DNA of 64,000 bases from positions 186,001 through 250,000 of the forward strand of contig NZ_PHQX01000002.1 of the NCBI RefSeq assembly GCF_002803515.1. Direction: 5' to 3'. Under the pieces are notes generated by a model, which did no database searches, was not told where the DNA came from, and saw nothing but the letters and a program-made list of their open reading frames with translations. Source of the DNA: Stenotrophomonas lactitubi (GTDB lineage Bacteria > Pseudomonadota > Gammaproteobacteria > Xanthomonadales > Xanthomonadaceae). The position numbers and the translations under genes are program-made. How positions within the stretch are numbered: the first letter of the stretch is position 1; each line of letters starts with the position of its first letter. Of this stretch, positions 58,102 to 64,000 are shown one piece after another.

Positions 58102-59298
58102 ATGCAGAAGCTGACGGACCCCCATCTGCTGGACGACATCGCCGAGATTGGTCGAATCCAGGCCGTGCCGCGCATCCTGGAGACCGTAGCCCACATCACG
58201 GGCTCGCGCTTCACCGCCATTGCCCGCGTGACCCAGACCACCTGGACCGCGTGCGCCACGTTCGACACCCTGGGGTTTGGGCTTGTTCCGGGTGGCCAAC
58301 TGGTGCTCGAGACAACCATCTGCGATGAGATCAGGCAGTCGGCAACGTCGGTGGTATTTGCGCATGCGAGCAAGCACCCGGTTTACGCCACGCATCACAC
58401 GCCGCGGATCTACGGGCTCGAGAGTTATGCGTCCGTTCCCATCCATCGGCCGGACGGAAGTTTCTTCGGCACACTCTGCGCGATTGACTCGGCACCGGCC
58501 AGCTTCGACGTGGCCCACGTGCAGAGATCCATGGAGCTGCTGGCCGATCTGGTAGGAAGCTACCTCGACAAGGAAGATCGCCTCGAGCGAGCGGAAACTG
58601 CGCTCTCCGACGCGCACCGCGTCGCCGACCTGCGCGACCAGTTCATTGCCGTGCTGGGTCATGACCTGCGCAGTCCTCTGCAGGCAATCAGCATCGCCGC
58701 GGATTCGCTGGCATGTGAGCTGAACGCTGAAGGTCAGCAACGAATGCTCGCGCACATCGCCTCAGGCGTTGCCAGAATGGATGGACTGATCAACGACGTG
58801 CTTGATTTCGCCAGGGGGCGTCTGGGCGGCGGTATTCCCATCGCGCTGCAGCTGACCAGCACGCTGGAAGAAGACCTGAAAAAGGTTGTGGAAGAGGTGG
58901 CCATCGCCACTGGCCGCCAGGACATCAAGGTCCGCATGCAGATGGACGACAACGTGGTCTGTGATCCGAGCAGATTGGCGCAGCTCCTGGCCAACCTGCT
59001 CACCAATGCAGCCGAACACGGAGCGCGCTCGTCGCCAATTGCGCTGACCGTCAACGCCACGCCCGAAATGCTTACGCTCGAAGTACACAACGACGGACAC
59101 ATTCCATCAGAGAGGATGGACGCCATATTCAGTCCGTTCTCTCGCGAGAAGAGTGAGCAGCCACGGCCCGGCCTCGGCCTCGGCATCTACATTGCGTCGG
59201 AGATTGCGCGCGCTCATGGCGGCACGCTGGAGGTGCAGTCCAGCGCGGCCACCGGCACCTTGTTCACGTTCAAGATGCCGCGGCTGGAACTTGCGTAG
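58102..59298 (+). CDS. GAF-domain sensor histidine kinase
   Basis: A 398-residue soluble kinase. The GAF domain covers about 20-160 (ILETVAHITGSRFTAIARV, ETTICDEIRQS, YASVPIHRPDGSFFGTLCAID). The dimerisation helix has H187 in VLGHDLRSPLQA; the ATPase domain has LLANLLTNAAEHG, and the G boxes GLGLGIYIA and GTLFTFKMP. There is no membrane segment and no response regulator beside it, so the partner must be elsewhere. The cysteine in ETTICD could bind a ligand but the bilin-attachment pattern is not clear. Confidence 0.9.
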   Translation: MQKLTDPHLLDDIAEIGRIQAVPRILETVAHITGSRFTAIARVTQTTWTACATFDTLGFGLVPGGQLVLETTICDEIRQSATSVVFAHASKHPVYATHHTPRIYGLESYASVPIHRPDGSFFGTLCAIDSAPASFDVAHVQRSMELLADLVGSYLDKEDRLERAETALSDAHRVADLRDQFIAVLGHDLRSPLQAISIAADSLACELNAEGQQRMLAHIASGVARMDGLINDVLDFARGRLGGGIPIALQLTSTLEEDLKKVVEEVAIATGRQDIKVRMQMDDNVVCDPSRLAQLLANLLTNAAEHGARSSPIALTVNATPEMLTLEVHNDGHIPSERMDAIFSPFSREKSEQPRPGLGLGIYIASEIARAHGGTLEVQSSAATGTLFTFKMPRLELA

Positions 59299-59353
59299 AG
59301 AGGCAGGTCTCGCTGCGCTCCGCCCTGACTGCGTCTTCAGCCCTCAACGTCCT

Positions 59354-60106
59354 TCACTTGCGGGCGTGTCGCGCGTCTTTTTCATCCACGCCCTTCGCAG
59401 CCGCGCGACTCTGCGCAAACTCTGGGAACGTTTCCTCGATCGAGTCCTTGTCCGGCAGCACGTAGAACACACCGCCCTTCTCGAACGTGGGGTTCACGAT
59501 CTGCTCGTAGAACCCGGGTGAGACGTTGATGCAACCGTGGGTGACGCGGTTGTCGTCCGGCGTGGCGGATGCCAGTCGTTCGCTGCGCTTCTCTTTCGGG
59601 GTGCCCGGGGGGAGCGGGTGCATCGACACGGCGGAATCGTAGTCCACCCACAGCACGCGTCCGGCGTCCTCGGACGGGCCATAGCCACCAATGAAACGGC
59701 CGGCCGGGGTGGTGCGGTCGTGGCCTGGAATCGCGCTCAGCGCGAGCTTGGCGACGCCGGGCGCCGAGTGATCGCCGATGGCCGAACCAAACAATGCCGG
59801 CGCCGCGCCACGCAGCTTGCCGTCACCGCCGAAGACCAGGACCTGCGCAGCGGCCTTGTCCATGATCGCGAACGGATAGCCCTGGTTGTCCTTGCTGGCG
59901 ACTACCCAGCCGGCCAGTGCAATGACGGTCTCGGATACTTCCTGGCCCTGCGGAAGTTCATCGGCGGCGTTCGCCGTTTCCGCGGCAGGTGCTTCTTTTG
60001 CTTCCTTGCCATTCTTGGCACTGGCCACGCTGGTGCCTGCCAATGCCAGCGCGATGGTCAGCGCGGCCGACACGGCCCGGCGTGCAGGGAATGAGTACGT
60101 ACGAAT
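59354..60106 (-). CDS. L,D-transpeptidase (YkuD), probably with an AUU start
   Basis: About 250 residues, exported. The YkuD motif HGCINVSPGFY has H190 and nucleophile C192 in the count from 60106. Family members make 3-3 crosslinks or attach lipoproteins to peptidoglycan. The start is odd: no ATG exists near the signal peptide. An ATT at 60106 has AAGGAG (60114-60119) at seven bases, perfect spacing, and yields RTYSFPARRAVSAALTIALALA as export signal. GTG 60148 would lie inside the terminator of the upstream gene, and GTG 60073 has no ribosome site. Confidence 0.85.
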   Translation of the reverse strand: MRTYSFPARRAVSAALTIALALAGTSVASAKNGKEAKEAPAAETANAADELPQGQEVSETVIALAGWVVASKDNQGYPFAIMDKAAAQVLVFGGDGKLRGAAPALFGSAIGDHSAPGVAKLALSAIPGHDRTTPAGRFIGGYGPSEDAGRVLWVDYDSAVSMHPLPPGTPKEKRSERLASATPDDNRVTHGCINVSPGFYEQIVNPTFEKGGVFYVLPDKDSIEETFPEFAQSRAAAKGVDEKDARHARK

Positions 60107-60143
60107 GGGACGGCTCCTTCGGATGAAGACCGAGAGGTTGAAA

Positions 60144-60175
60144 GACACCAGTGGCCGGCGAAGGCCACTGGTGTC
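60144..60175 (-). terminator. Intrinsic terminator between the lipoprotein and transpeptidase genes
   Basis: GACACCAGTGGCC and GGCCACTGGTGTC pair perfectly over 13 bp with a 6-nt loop, followed by TTTC on the minus strand. It ends the small lipoprotein transcript and leaves partial read-through possible. Confidence 0.8.
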
Positions 60176-60211
60176 TGGTTCAAGCGTTCATCAAAGTGGG
60201 TGGGAGAGCGG

Positions 60212-60481
60212 TTACCCGCGCGGCTTGCGGCCCGGGACCCTTTCGAGCTGCTGGACGCGGCCTTCAATCTGATCCAGACGCTGGTTGGCCTGCTGTGCGG
60301 ACTGGTTGGCGGATTCGGCGCTCTGCGCCGCGCCTTGCACCTTCACGTCGAGCTGGTCGAGACGTGAGTTGATCGAAGCGAATTCGTCTTTGTAGGTGGC
60401 GCAAGCACCGAGGCTTACGGTAGCAACGATGGCTACGGTGACGGCACGTGCCGCGTTGATTTGCTGCTTGGTCAGGAACAT
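60212..60481 (-). CDS. Small Lpp-like coiled-coil lipoprotein
   Basis: An 89-residue lipoprotein. The leader ends in VSLGAC. The mature part is a heptad coiled coil rich in A, S and Q (SINSRLDQLDVKVQGAAQS, ANQSAQQANQRLDQIEGRV), like Braun lipoprotein and OprI. The tail is ERVPGRKPRG, with a lysine four residues from the end. GGAGGGAG is an excellent ribosome site. The downstream gene is an L,D-transpeptidase, the enzyme class that joins Lpp to peptidoglycan. Confidence 0.85.
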   Translation of the reverse strand: MFLTKQQINAARAVTVAIVATVSLGACATYKDEFASINSRLDQLDVKVQGAAQSAESANQSAQQANQRLDQIEGRVQQLERVPGRKPRG

Positions 60482-60920
60482 TCCACTCCCTCCTTCGTCT
60501 GGGGAGTCTGGAATATAGCGGCGTTTGTTCCCGGCGCTGCGAAGTGCTTTCAGCTGCAGTTGGAAGACGTGGATGGGCCGTGAAGGTGCGGCAAGCAGCC
60601 AACCTTAACAAGCGGGAACAAGCGAGCTGTGCTGCATCGGTCGATGCCCTTGCGCCGCTTCGATACAGCCAATTCATCAGGATGAAGCGGGCTCACGCTG
60701 TCCTAATGAATGGGCGCAGATGAGCGTCGCGCAACAGCTACGCCCGCACCTCACTGCTACACGTGCAGTTCTCAGATGCACGAAGCGGTCATGCCCTTCG
60801 TCCTGCGCCCGACGGCTACTACATGACGTATCGAGAGTTCCCTGAACAGGAACCTCATTCATGTACCGGTCAGTTCAATATTCAGGGCTGATTTCATCAA
60901 CAAACGGATAATTCACACCT
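60482..60920. other. Long intergenic stretch with no recognisable gene
   Basis: About 440 bp with only short, unlikely frames on either strand and mixed base composition. I see no tRNA, REP or promoter I can defend, except that the part next to 60921 leads into the Ax21 leader. Confidence 0.5.
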
Positions 60921-60962
60921 GTCGAACGCCCCTTATCCCTCCCCTCCCGAGGGGCGTTCGAC
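60921..60962 (+). ncRNA. Stem-loop in the ax21 leader with a C-rich loop
   Basis: GTCGAACGCCCCT (60921-60933) and AGGGGCGTTCGAC (60950-60962) pair perfectly; the 16-nt loop is TATCCCTCCCCTCCCG. It ends 29 bp before the Ax21 start, whose ribosome site is AAAGGTGT. The CCTCC-rich loop could pair with purine-rich translation starts. Confidence 0.5.
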
Positions 60963-60991
60963 GAAACCAAAATAATTAAAGGTGTATCCCG

Positions 60992-61567
60992 ATGATCAAG
61001 AATTCGCTGCTTGCCCTGGGTCTGTTGGCCGCGCTGCCGTTCGCCGCATCGGCTGCCGATGGTCTGTCGTACAACTACGTTGAAGGCGGCTATGTGAACA
61101 CCGATGCCAAGGGCGGCGACGCTGATGGCTGGGGCGTGAAGGGCTCGGTTGCCGTGCACCCGAACTTCCATGTCTTCGGTGATTACAGCAAGCAGGAAAC
61201 CGACACCTTCAAGAATGATGTCGCCCAGTGGCGCATCGGTGCCGGCTACAACTACGGCATCGCACCGAACACCGACCTGGTGGCTCGTGTTGCGTACCAG
61301 AAGTTTGATATGAAGCACGGCCTGGACTTCAACGGCTACTCCACTGAAGTGGGCGTGCGCACCGCGTTCAACCCGTACCTGGAAGGCTATGCGCTGGCCG
61401 GTTACGAGGATTACAGCAAGAAGCACGGTATCAACCCGGACGGCGAGTTCTACGGCCGCGTCGGCGCCACCGCCAAGTTCAACCAGAACTGGGGCCTGAG
61501 TGGCGAAGTGAAGCTGGCCAAGGCCGGCGACCGCGAGTGGTTCGTGGGCCCGCGCTTCAGCTGGTAA
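60992..61567 (+). CDS. Ax21-family outer-membrane protein
   Basis: A 191-residue beta-barrel protein with a signal peptide (MIKNSLLALGLLAALPFAAS, cut after ASA). GLSYNYVEGGYVNTDAKGG opens the mature part as in Ax21 of Xanthomonas and Stenotrophomonas; alternate aromatic strands continue to the terminal phenylalanine-tryptophan-type end FVGPRFSW. Ax21 is secreted in outer-membrane vesicles; earlier claims that it is the XA21 elicitor or a quorum signal were withdrawn. A strong terminator follows. Confidence 0.92.
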   Translation: MIKNSLLALGLLAALPFAASAADGLSYNYVEGGYVNTDAKGGDADGWGVKGSVAVHPNFHVFGDYSKQETDTFKNDVAQWRIGAGYNYGIAPNTDLVARVAYQKFDMKHGLDFNGYSTEVGVRTAFNPYLEGYALAGYEDYSKKHGINPDGEFYGRVGATAKFNQNWGLSGEVKLAKAGDREWFVGPRFSW

Positions 61568-61624
61568 CAAACGCCTGTCGTTAGTGCGTGTAACTGGCGT
61601 GTGACCTCTCTCCCATACGCCAGT

Positions 61625-61657
61625 GAAGCCCGGCCTCGTGCCGGGCTTCTCTTTTTC
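61625..61657 (+). terminator. Intrinsic terminator after ax21
   Basis: GAAGCCCGGC and GCCGGGCTTC pair perfectly over 10 bp with a 5-nt loop, followed by TCTTTTT. Confidence 0.9.
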
Positions 61658-61682
61658 CGGTTTCGCTTTGCCACAATGGGGC

Positions 61683-62450
61683 ATGGGCGAACCTTCCACT
61701 CTCGCTGGCACCGGCACGGCCTACCAGGAACACCTGGCGCCTGCGCTGCTGCGTGGCCAGTTCGGCCAGCTCTGGCAGAGCCAGTTGTCGGCCGACGCCA
61801 GCGGCAGCATCACCGTGCTGCCCGATGGCTGCGTGGATATCCTCTGGCGTGAGGGTGCCCTGTTCGTGGTGGGGCCGGACCGGACCGCCGCACACCCGCA
61901 ACTGGCGCCTGGTGCGCAGGTGTTGGGCGCGCGTTTCCGGCCCGGGCAGGCATCGGCGGCACTTGGCATCGACTTGTCTGAGATCGTCGGTCAGGCCGTG
62001 CCGCTGATTGAATTCAATGCCCGATGGGCAACGCAGGTTGCGGCCTCGATTGGTGATGCCGCGCCTGAGCAGCGTCTGCAACGTCTGGCCGATTGCCTGC
62101 AACAGAACATGCCTGCGGCCGTGGTGGACGAACACACGAAACGTGCGCATGTGCTGTTCGCGCACGCTGCCAAGGGCGACGTCAGCGTCGATGCACTCGC
62201 CACCCACCTGGCGATGAGCCCGCGCACCCTGCGCCGCTTCAGCCAGGCGCAGTTCGGTTACGGTGCAAAGTCGCTGGAGCGGATCCTGCGCCTGCAGCGG
62301 TTCCTGCGCTGCAGCCAGGCACAGCCCGCGCACAGTCTGGCGATGCTGGCCGCCGAGGCGGGCTATGCCGACCAGGCGCACCTCAGCCGCGAGTCCCGCG
62401 AGCTGTCCGGCCTGACCGCCAGTGCGCTGCGCCAGGAGTGGGCGCGTTGA
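61683..62450 (+). CDS. AraC-family regulator with DUF6597-type N-terminus
   Basis: A 255-residue regulator. The N-terminal half (ITVLPDGCVDILWREGALFVVGPDRTA) is the short sensor type common in AraC proteins that begin with LPDGCVDI. The C-terminal helix-turn-helix pair is DVSVDALATHLAMSPRTLRRFSQ and LAMLAAEAGYADQAHLSRESRELSG. ATG 61683 follows the ax21 terminator. Target genes are not evident; the VOC gene 69 bp downstream is the simplest candidate. Confidence 0.87.
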   Translation: MGEPSTLAGTGTAYQEHLAPALLRGQFGQLWQSQLSADASGSITVLPDGCVDILWREGALFVVGPDRTAAHPQLAPGAQVLGARFRPGQASAALGIDLSEIVGQAVPLIEFNARWATQVAASIGDAAPEQRLQRLADCLQQNMPAAVVDEHTKRAHVLFAHAAKGDVSVDALATHLAMSPRTLRRFSQAQFGYGAKSLERILRLQRFLRCSQAQPAHSLAMLAAEAGYADQAHLSRESRELSGLTASALRQEWAR

Positions 62451-62519
62451 TGGCCGTTTCGTTCAAGACGCCTGCTCAACGCTGACCGATGCTGTGCGCT
62501 CCAACCACGGAGCCGCCCC

Positions 62520-62888
62520 ATGAGTCACGCAGACACCACTGCTGCCGAACGCCGCATCGACAACATCGAATTCAACGTCGCCGACATCGCCCGCAGCAAG
62601 CGGTTCTATGGGCAGGTCTTCGGCTGGTCCTTCACCGACTACGGTCCGGCCTATACCGAGTTCGATGATGGCCGCCTCAAAGGGGGTTTCGTCGCTGACG
62701 AGGCGGTGGCAGCCACGGGAGGTGCGCTGGTGATTCTCTACTGTTCGGATCTGGCAGATGCACAGCAGCGCATCGTCGCGGCCGGCGGCGAAATCGTGCA
62801 GGACGTGTTTGCTTTCCCCGGTGGCCGTCGCTTCCACTTCCGCGATCTGGACGGCTACGTGCTGGCAGTATGGAGCGACCAAGGCTGA
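62520..62888 (+). CDS. VOC-family (glyoxalase-fold) protein
   Basis: A 122-residue VOC protein: IDNIEFNVADIARSKRFYGQVFGW opens the first beta-alpha-beta-beta-beta unit and VILYCSDLADAQQRIVAAGGEIV the second, ending RRFHFRDLDGYVLAVWSD. The metal ligands would be the glutamate of IEFNV and others not clearly placed. It could be an enzyme or a ligand-binding resistance protein. CACGGAGCCGCCCC supplies a GGAG before ATG 62520. Confidence 0.87.
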   Translation: MSHADTTAAERRIDNIEFNVADIARSKRFYGQVFGWSFTDYGPAYTEFDDGRLKGGFVADEAVAATGGALVILYCSDLADAQQRIVAAGGEIVQDVFAFPGGRRFHFRDLDGYVLAVWSDQG

Positions 62889-62906
62889 GCCTTGGTTGCC
62901 CCGGTG

Positions 62907-63836
62907 CTAGCGGACCGGCCTGCGGTACATCTCTGCGAGCGTGGCCTTGTACTGCGCCAGTGGCTGCAGCCCCATCGCCTCGCGGCGCGCATCCAGGCCT
63001 TCCATGTCTTCGGTGGGGCGGAGTTCCATCGCGCCATCATCGGCCTGTGTGAACTGGCTGCCATAGCGCTGCGGTTTGCCCTGCGCCAGCAGCACGCGAT
63101 CAGTCAGTAGTGCCAGATCTGCAGAATCAGCTTCACCGGCTTTGGCGGCCTTCTCGATCAACGGCAACATATCGGCCTGGAACACGGGATCGTGATCGGC
63201 GTGCTGGACCAGCAGCCACGCGGCTTTGGCACCATCATGTCCAGCCAGGGCATACGTCGGCCAACCCTTGTCAGCTACCACCGATTTCAGCCAGTCGGCG
63301 TTGGCCTTGATCACTGGAGCTGTTGCTTTGAATGCCTCGCCACCGCCAGCGTCGACAGCCGCGTGCTGTGCCACCTGGTCGAGCTCGGCGCGCTCCAGCA
63401 GTTCCCTGCGCAGGGGCGCGTCCACCAATGCGAGGCGCCGCTGCTCGGCGGCCAGCACCTGTTTGTGCAAGTCCGGCCACGCCGGGTCGTTGCGCAGTGC
63501 ATTCAATCCCGGCCGGTCCTTGTGCAGCAGGTCATCGAACGACAGCCTGCCGCTGGGGAGCAAGGTGGTCACGTAGTTCATCGCCTTTACCCGCTCGCCG
63601 GCCGCTGCCGTGCATTCAACCAGCAGCAGTTCGCCACCCTCGGGAAAACGGCCTCCACGTTGCAAAAGATCATCCAGCAACTGCGCACATCCGCTGAAGT
63701 CATCGGCGCCATAGCGTTCGAGCGCGCTGAAGAAGGGGCCTTCGTTGGAGGCTCGAATCTGCATCGGGATGGCCAGCAGCAATGCCAGTGCTACGGCAAC
63801 GGGCACATGCGGCCATCGCATCAGTGAACGGAACAT
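62907..63836 (-). CDS. Exported DUF6624 protein
   Basis: A 309-residue protein. The signal peptide MFRSLMRWPHVPVAVALALL ends near IRA. The N-terminal part is helical and TPR-like; the C-terminal domain KGWPTYALAGHDGAKAAWLLVQHAD then FQADMLPLIEKAAKAGEAD and LLTDRVLLAQGKPQRYGSQF is the DUF6624 signature. The role is unknown; HAD and YGSQF residues are the best conserved and might bind a ligand. GGAGGAAG at good spacing supports ATG 63836. Confidence 0.87.
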   Translation of the reverse strand: MFRSLMRWPHVPVAVALALLLAIPMQIRASNEGPFFSALERYGADDFSGCAQLLDDLLQRGGRFPEGGELLLVECTAAAGERVKAMNYVTTLLPSGRLSFDDLLHKDRPGLNALRNDPAWPDLHKQVLAAEQRRLALVDAPLRRELLERAELDQVAQHAAVDAGGGEAFKATAPVIKANADWLKSVVADKGWPTYALAGHDGAKAAWLLVQHADHDPVFQADMLPLIEKAAKAGEADSADLALLTDRVLLAQGKPQRYGSQFTQADDGAMELRPTEDMEGLDARREAMGLQPLAQYKATLAEMYRRPVR

Positions 63837-63907
63837 CGGCTGCTTCCTCCGTGAAGTGCGTGGATGGCGAGCCCTTGCAGGCCGCATGTCTGCAGGCTAG
63901 CAGTGTC

Positions 63908-64000
63908 ATGGCGAGGCCTCAAATTGACAGGCGGCCAGAGCAGCCGGAGCATTCGATCACCGACACTGAGCAACAGGCGCACGCGCTTGCCAGCGGATGG
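63908..64000 (+). CDS. Possible start of a gene running off the right edge
   Basis: ATG 63908 opens a frame (MARPQIDRRPEQPEHSITDT) that is still open at the last base. There is no good ribosome site and only 31 codons are visible, so it may be chance. The opposite strand also shows nothing firm. Confidence 0.2.
   Translation, partial: MARPQIDRRPEQPEHSITDTEQQAHALASGW

Noticed and set aside
60073..60148. GTG 60148 or GTG 60073 as start of the L,D-transpeptidase
   Set aside because: The first lies inside a perfect terminator hairpin and the second has no ribosome site, while ATT 60106 has an ideal one.

Overview
The window is a 64 kb piece of a high-GC gammaproteobacterial chromosome, almost certainly a Stenotrophomonas (Xanthomonadaceae). 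The support is an Ax21-family outer-membrane protein, the gene orders yibN-secB-gpsA, hemD-hemX-hemY and glnA / glnK-amtB / ntrB-ntrC, and many dispersed GTAG-headed REP palindromes of the kind described as SMAG elements in S. maltophilia. I see no rRNA, tRNA, CRISPR array, insertion sequence or prophage. It reads as ordinary chromosome with small accessory patches.

Layout. 1-5 kb (minus strand): two Tat-exported TldD-like proteases, a TldE/PmbA-like protein and a partial DUF4159 protein. 5-13 kb: a methyltransferase, a hipBA toxin-antitoxin operon with a double operator, the very large indolepyruvate ferredoxin oxidoreductase, a TPR protein, and two repeat-rich intergenic zones. 13-24 kb: an AAA ATPase, ParA, SixA, YceI, a phospholipase D/cardiolipin synthase-like lipoprotein, a hotdog thioesterase, a PlsC-like acyltransferase, a YheT hydrolase, a TPR-sulfotransferase and a PEBP protein. 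24-26 kb: two META-domain proteins and UppP. 26-30 kb: glnA and glnK-amtB. 30-37 kb: an amidase, cytochrome b561, a LytS/LytTR-type two-component pair, an exported hydrolase and MltA. 37-43.6 kb: a probably Zur-controlled TonB receptor, a solitary HigA, ntrBC and two SodC lipoproteins. 43.7-52.5 kb: a thiolase, hemD-hemX-hemY, thioesterase, yibN-secB-gpsA. 52.5-64 kb: small envelope proteins including an Ivy-like lysozyme inhibitor, an accessory LysR/MFS efflux patch, a GAF histidine kinase, an L,D-transpeptidase beside an Lpp-like lipoprotein, Ax21, an AraC regulator, a VOC protein and a DUF6624 protein.

Nitrogen control is the clearest joined-up theme. glnA has two NtrC sites about three helical turns apart and a consensus sigma-54 promoter. 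The PII protein GlnK and transporter AmtB follow. NtrB and NtrC lie 10 kb away, with an NtrC site just in front of the ntrB start codon that suggests feedback. Envelope maintenance is a second theme: MltA, AmiD-like amidase, UppP, L,D-transpeptidase, Lpp-like lipoprotein, cardiolipin synthase-like protein and lysozyme inhibitor.

The most unusual signal is a four-copy family of cruciform elements at 5186-5287, 5402-5503, 12573-12668 and 12890-12993. Each has a 22-26 bp outer stem, whose inner part differs between copies yet stays base-paired, and a core of exactly 52 nt with two small hairpins. Nearly all hairpin loops read ATGGAT or ATGGAC, and the hairpin stems show double compensatory changes between copies. 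A C-closed AUGGAU hexaloop is close to the best known binding site of CsrA/RsmA, so these may be transcribed as RsmA-binding RNA modules. This is inference from sequence only.
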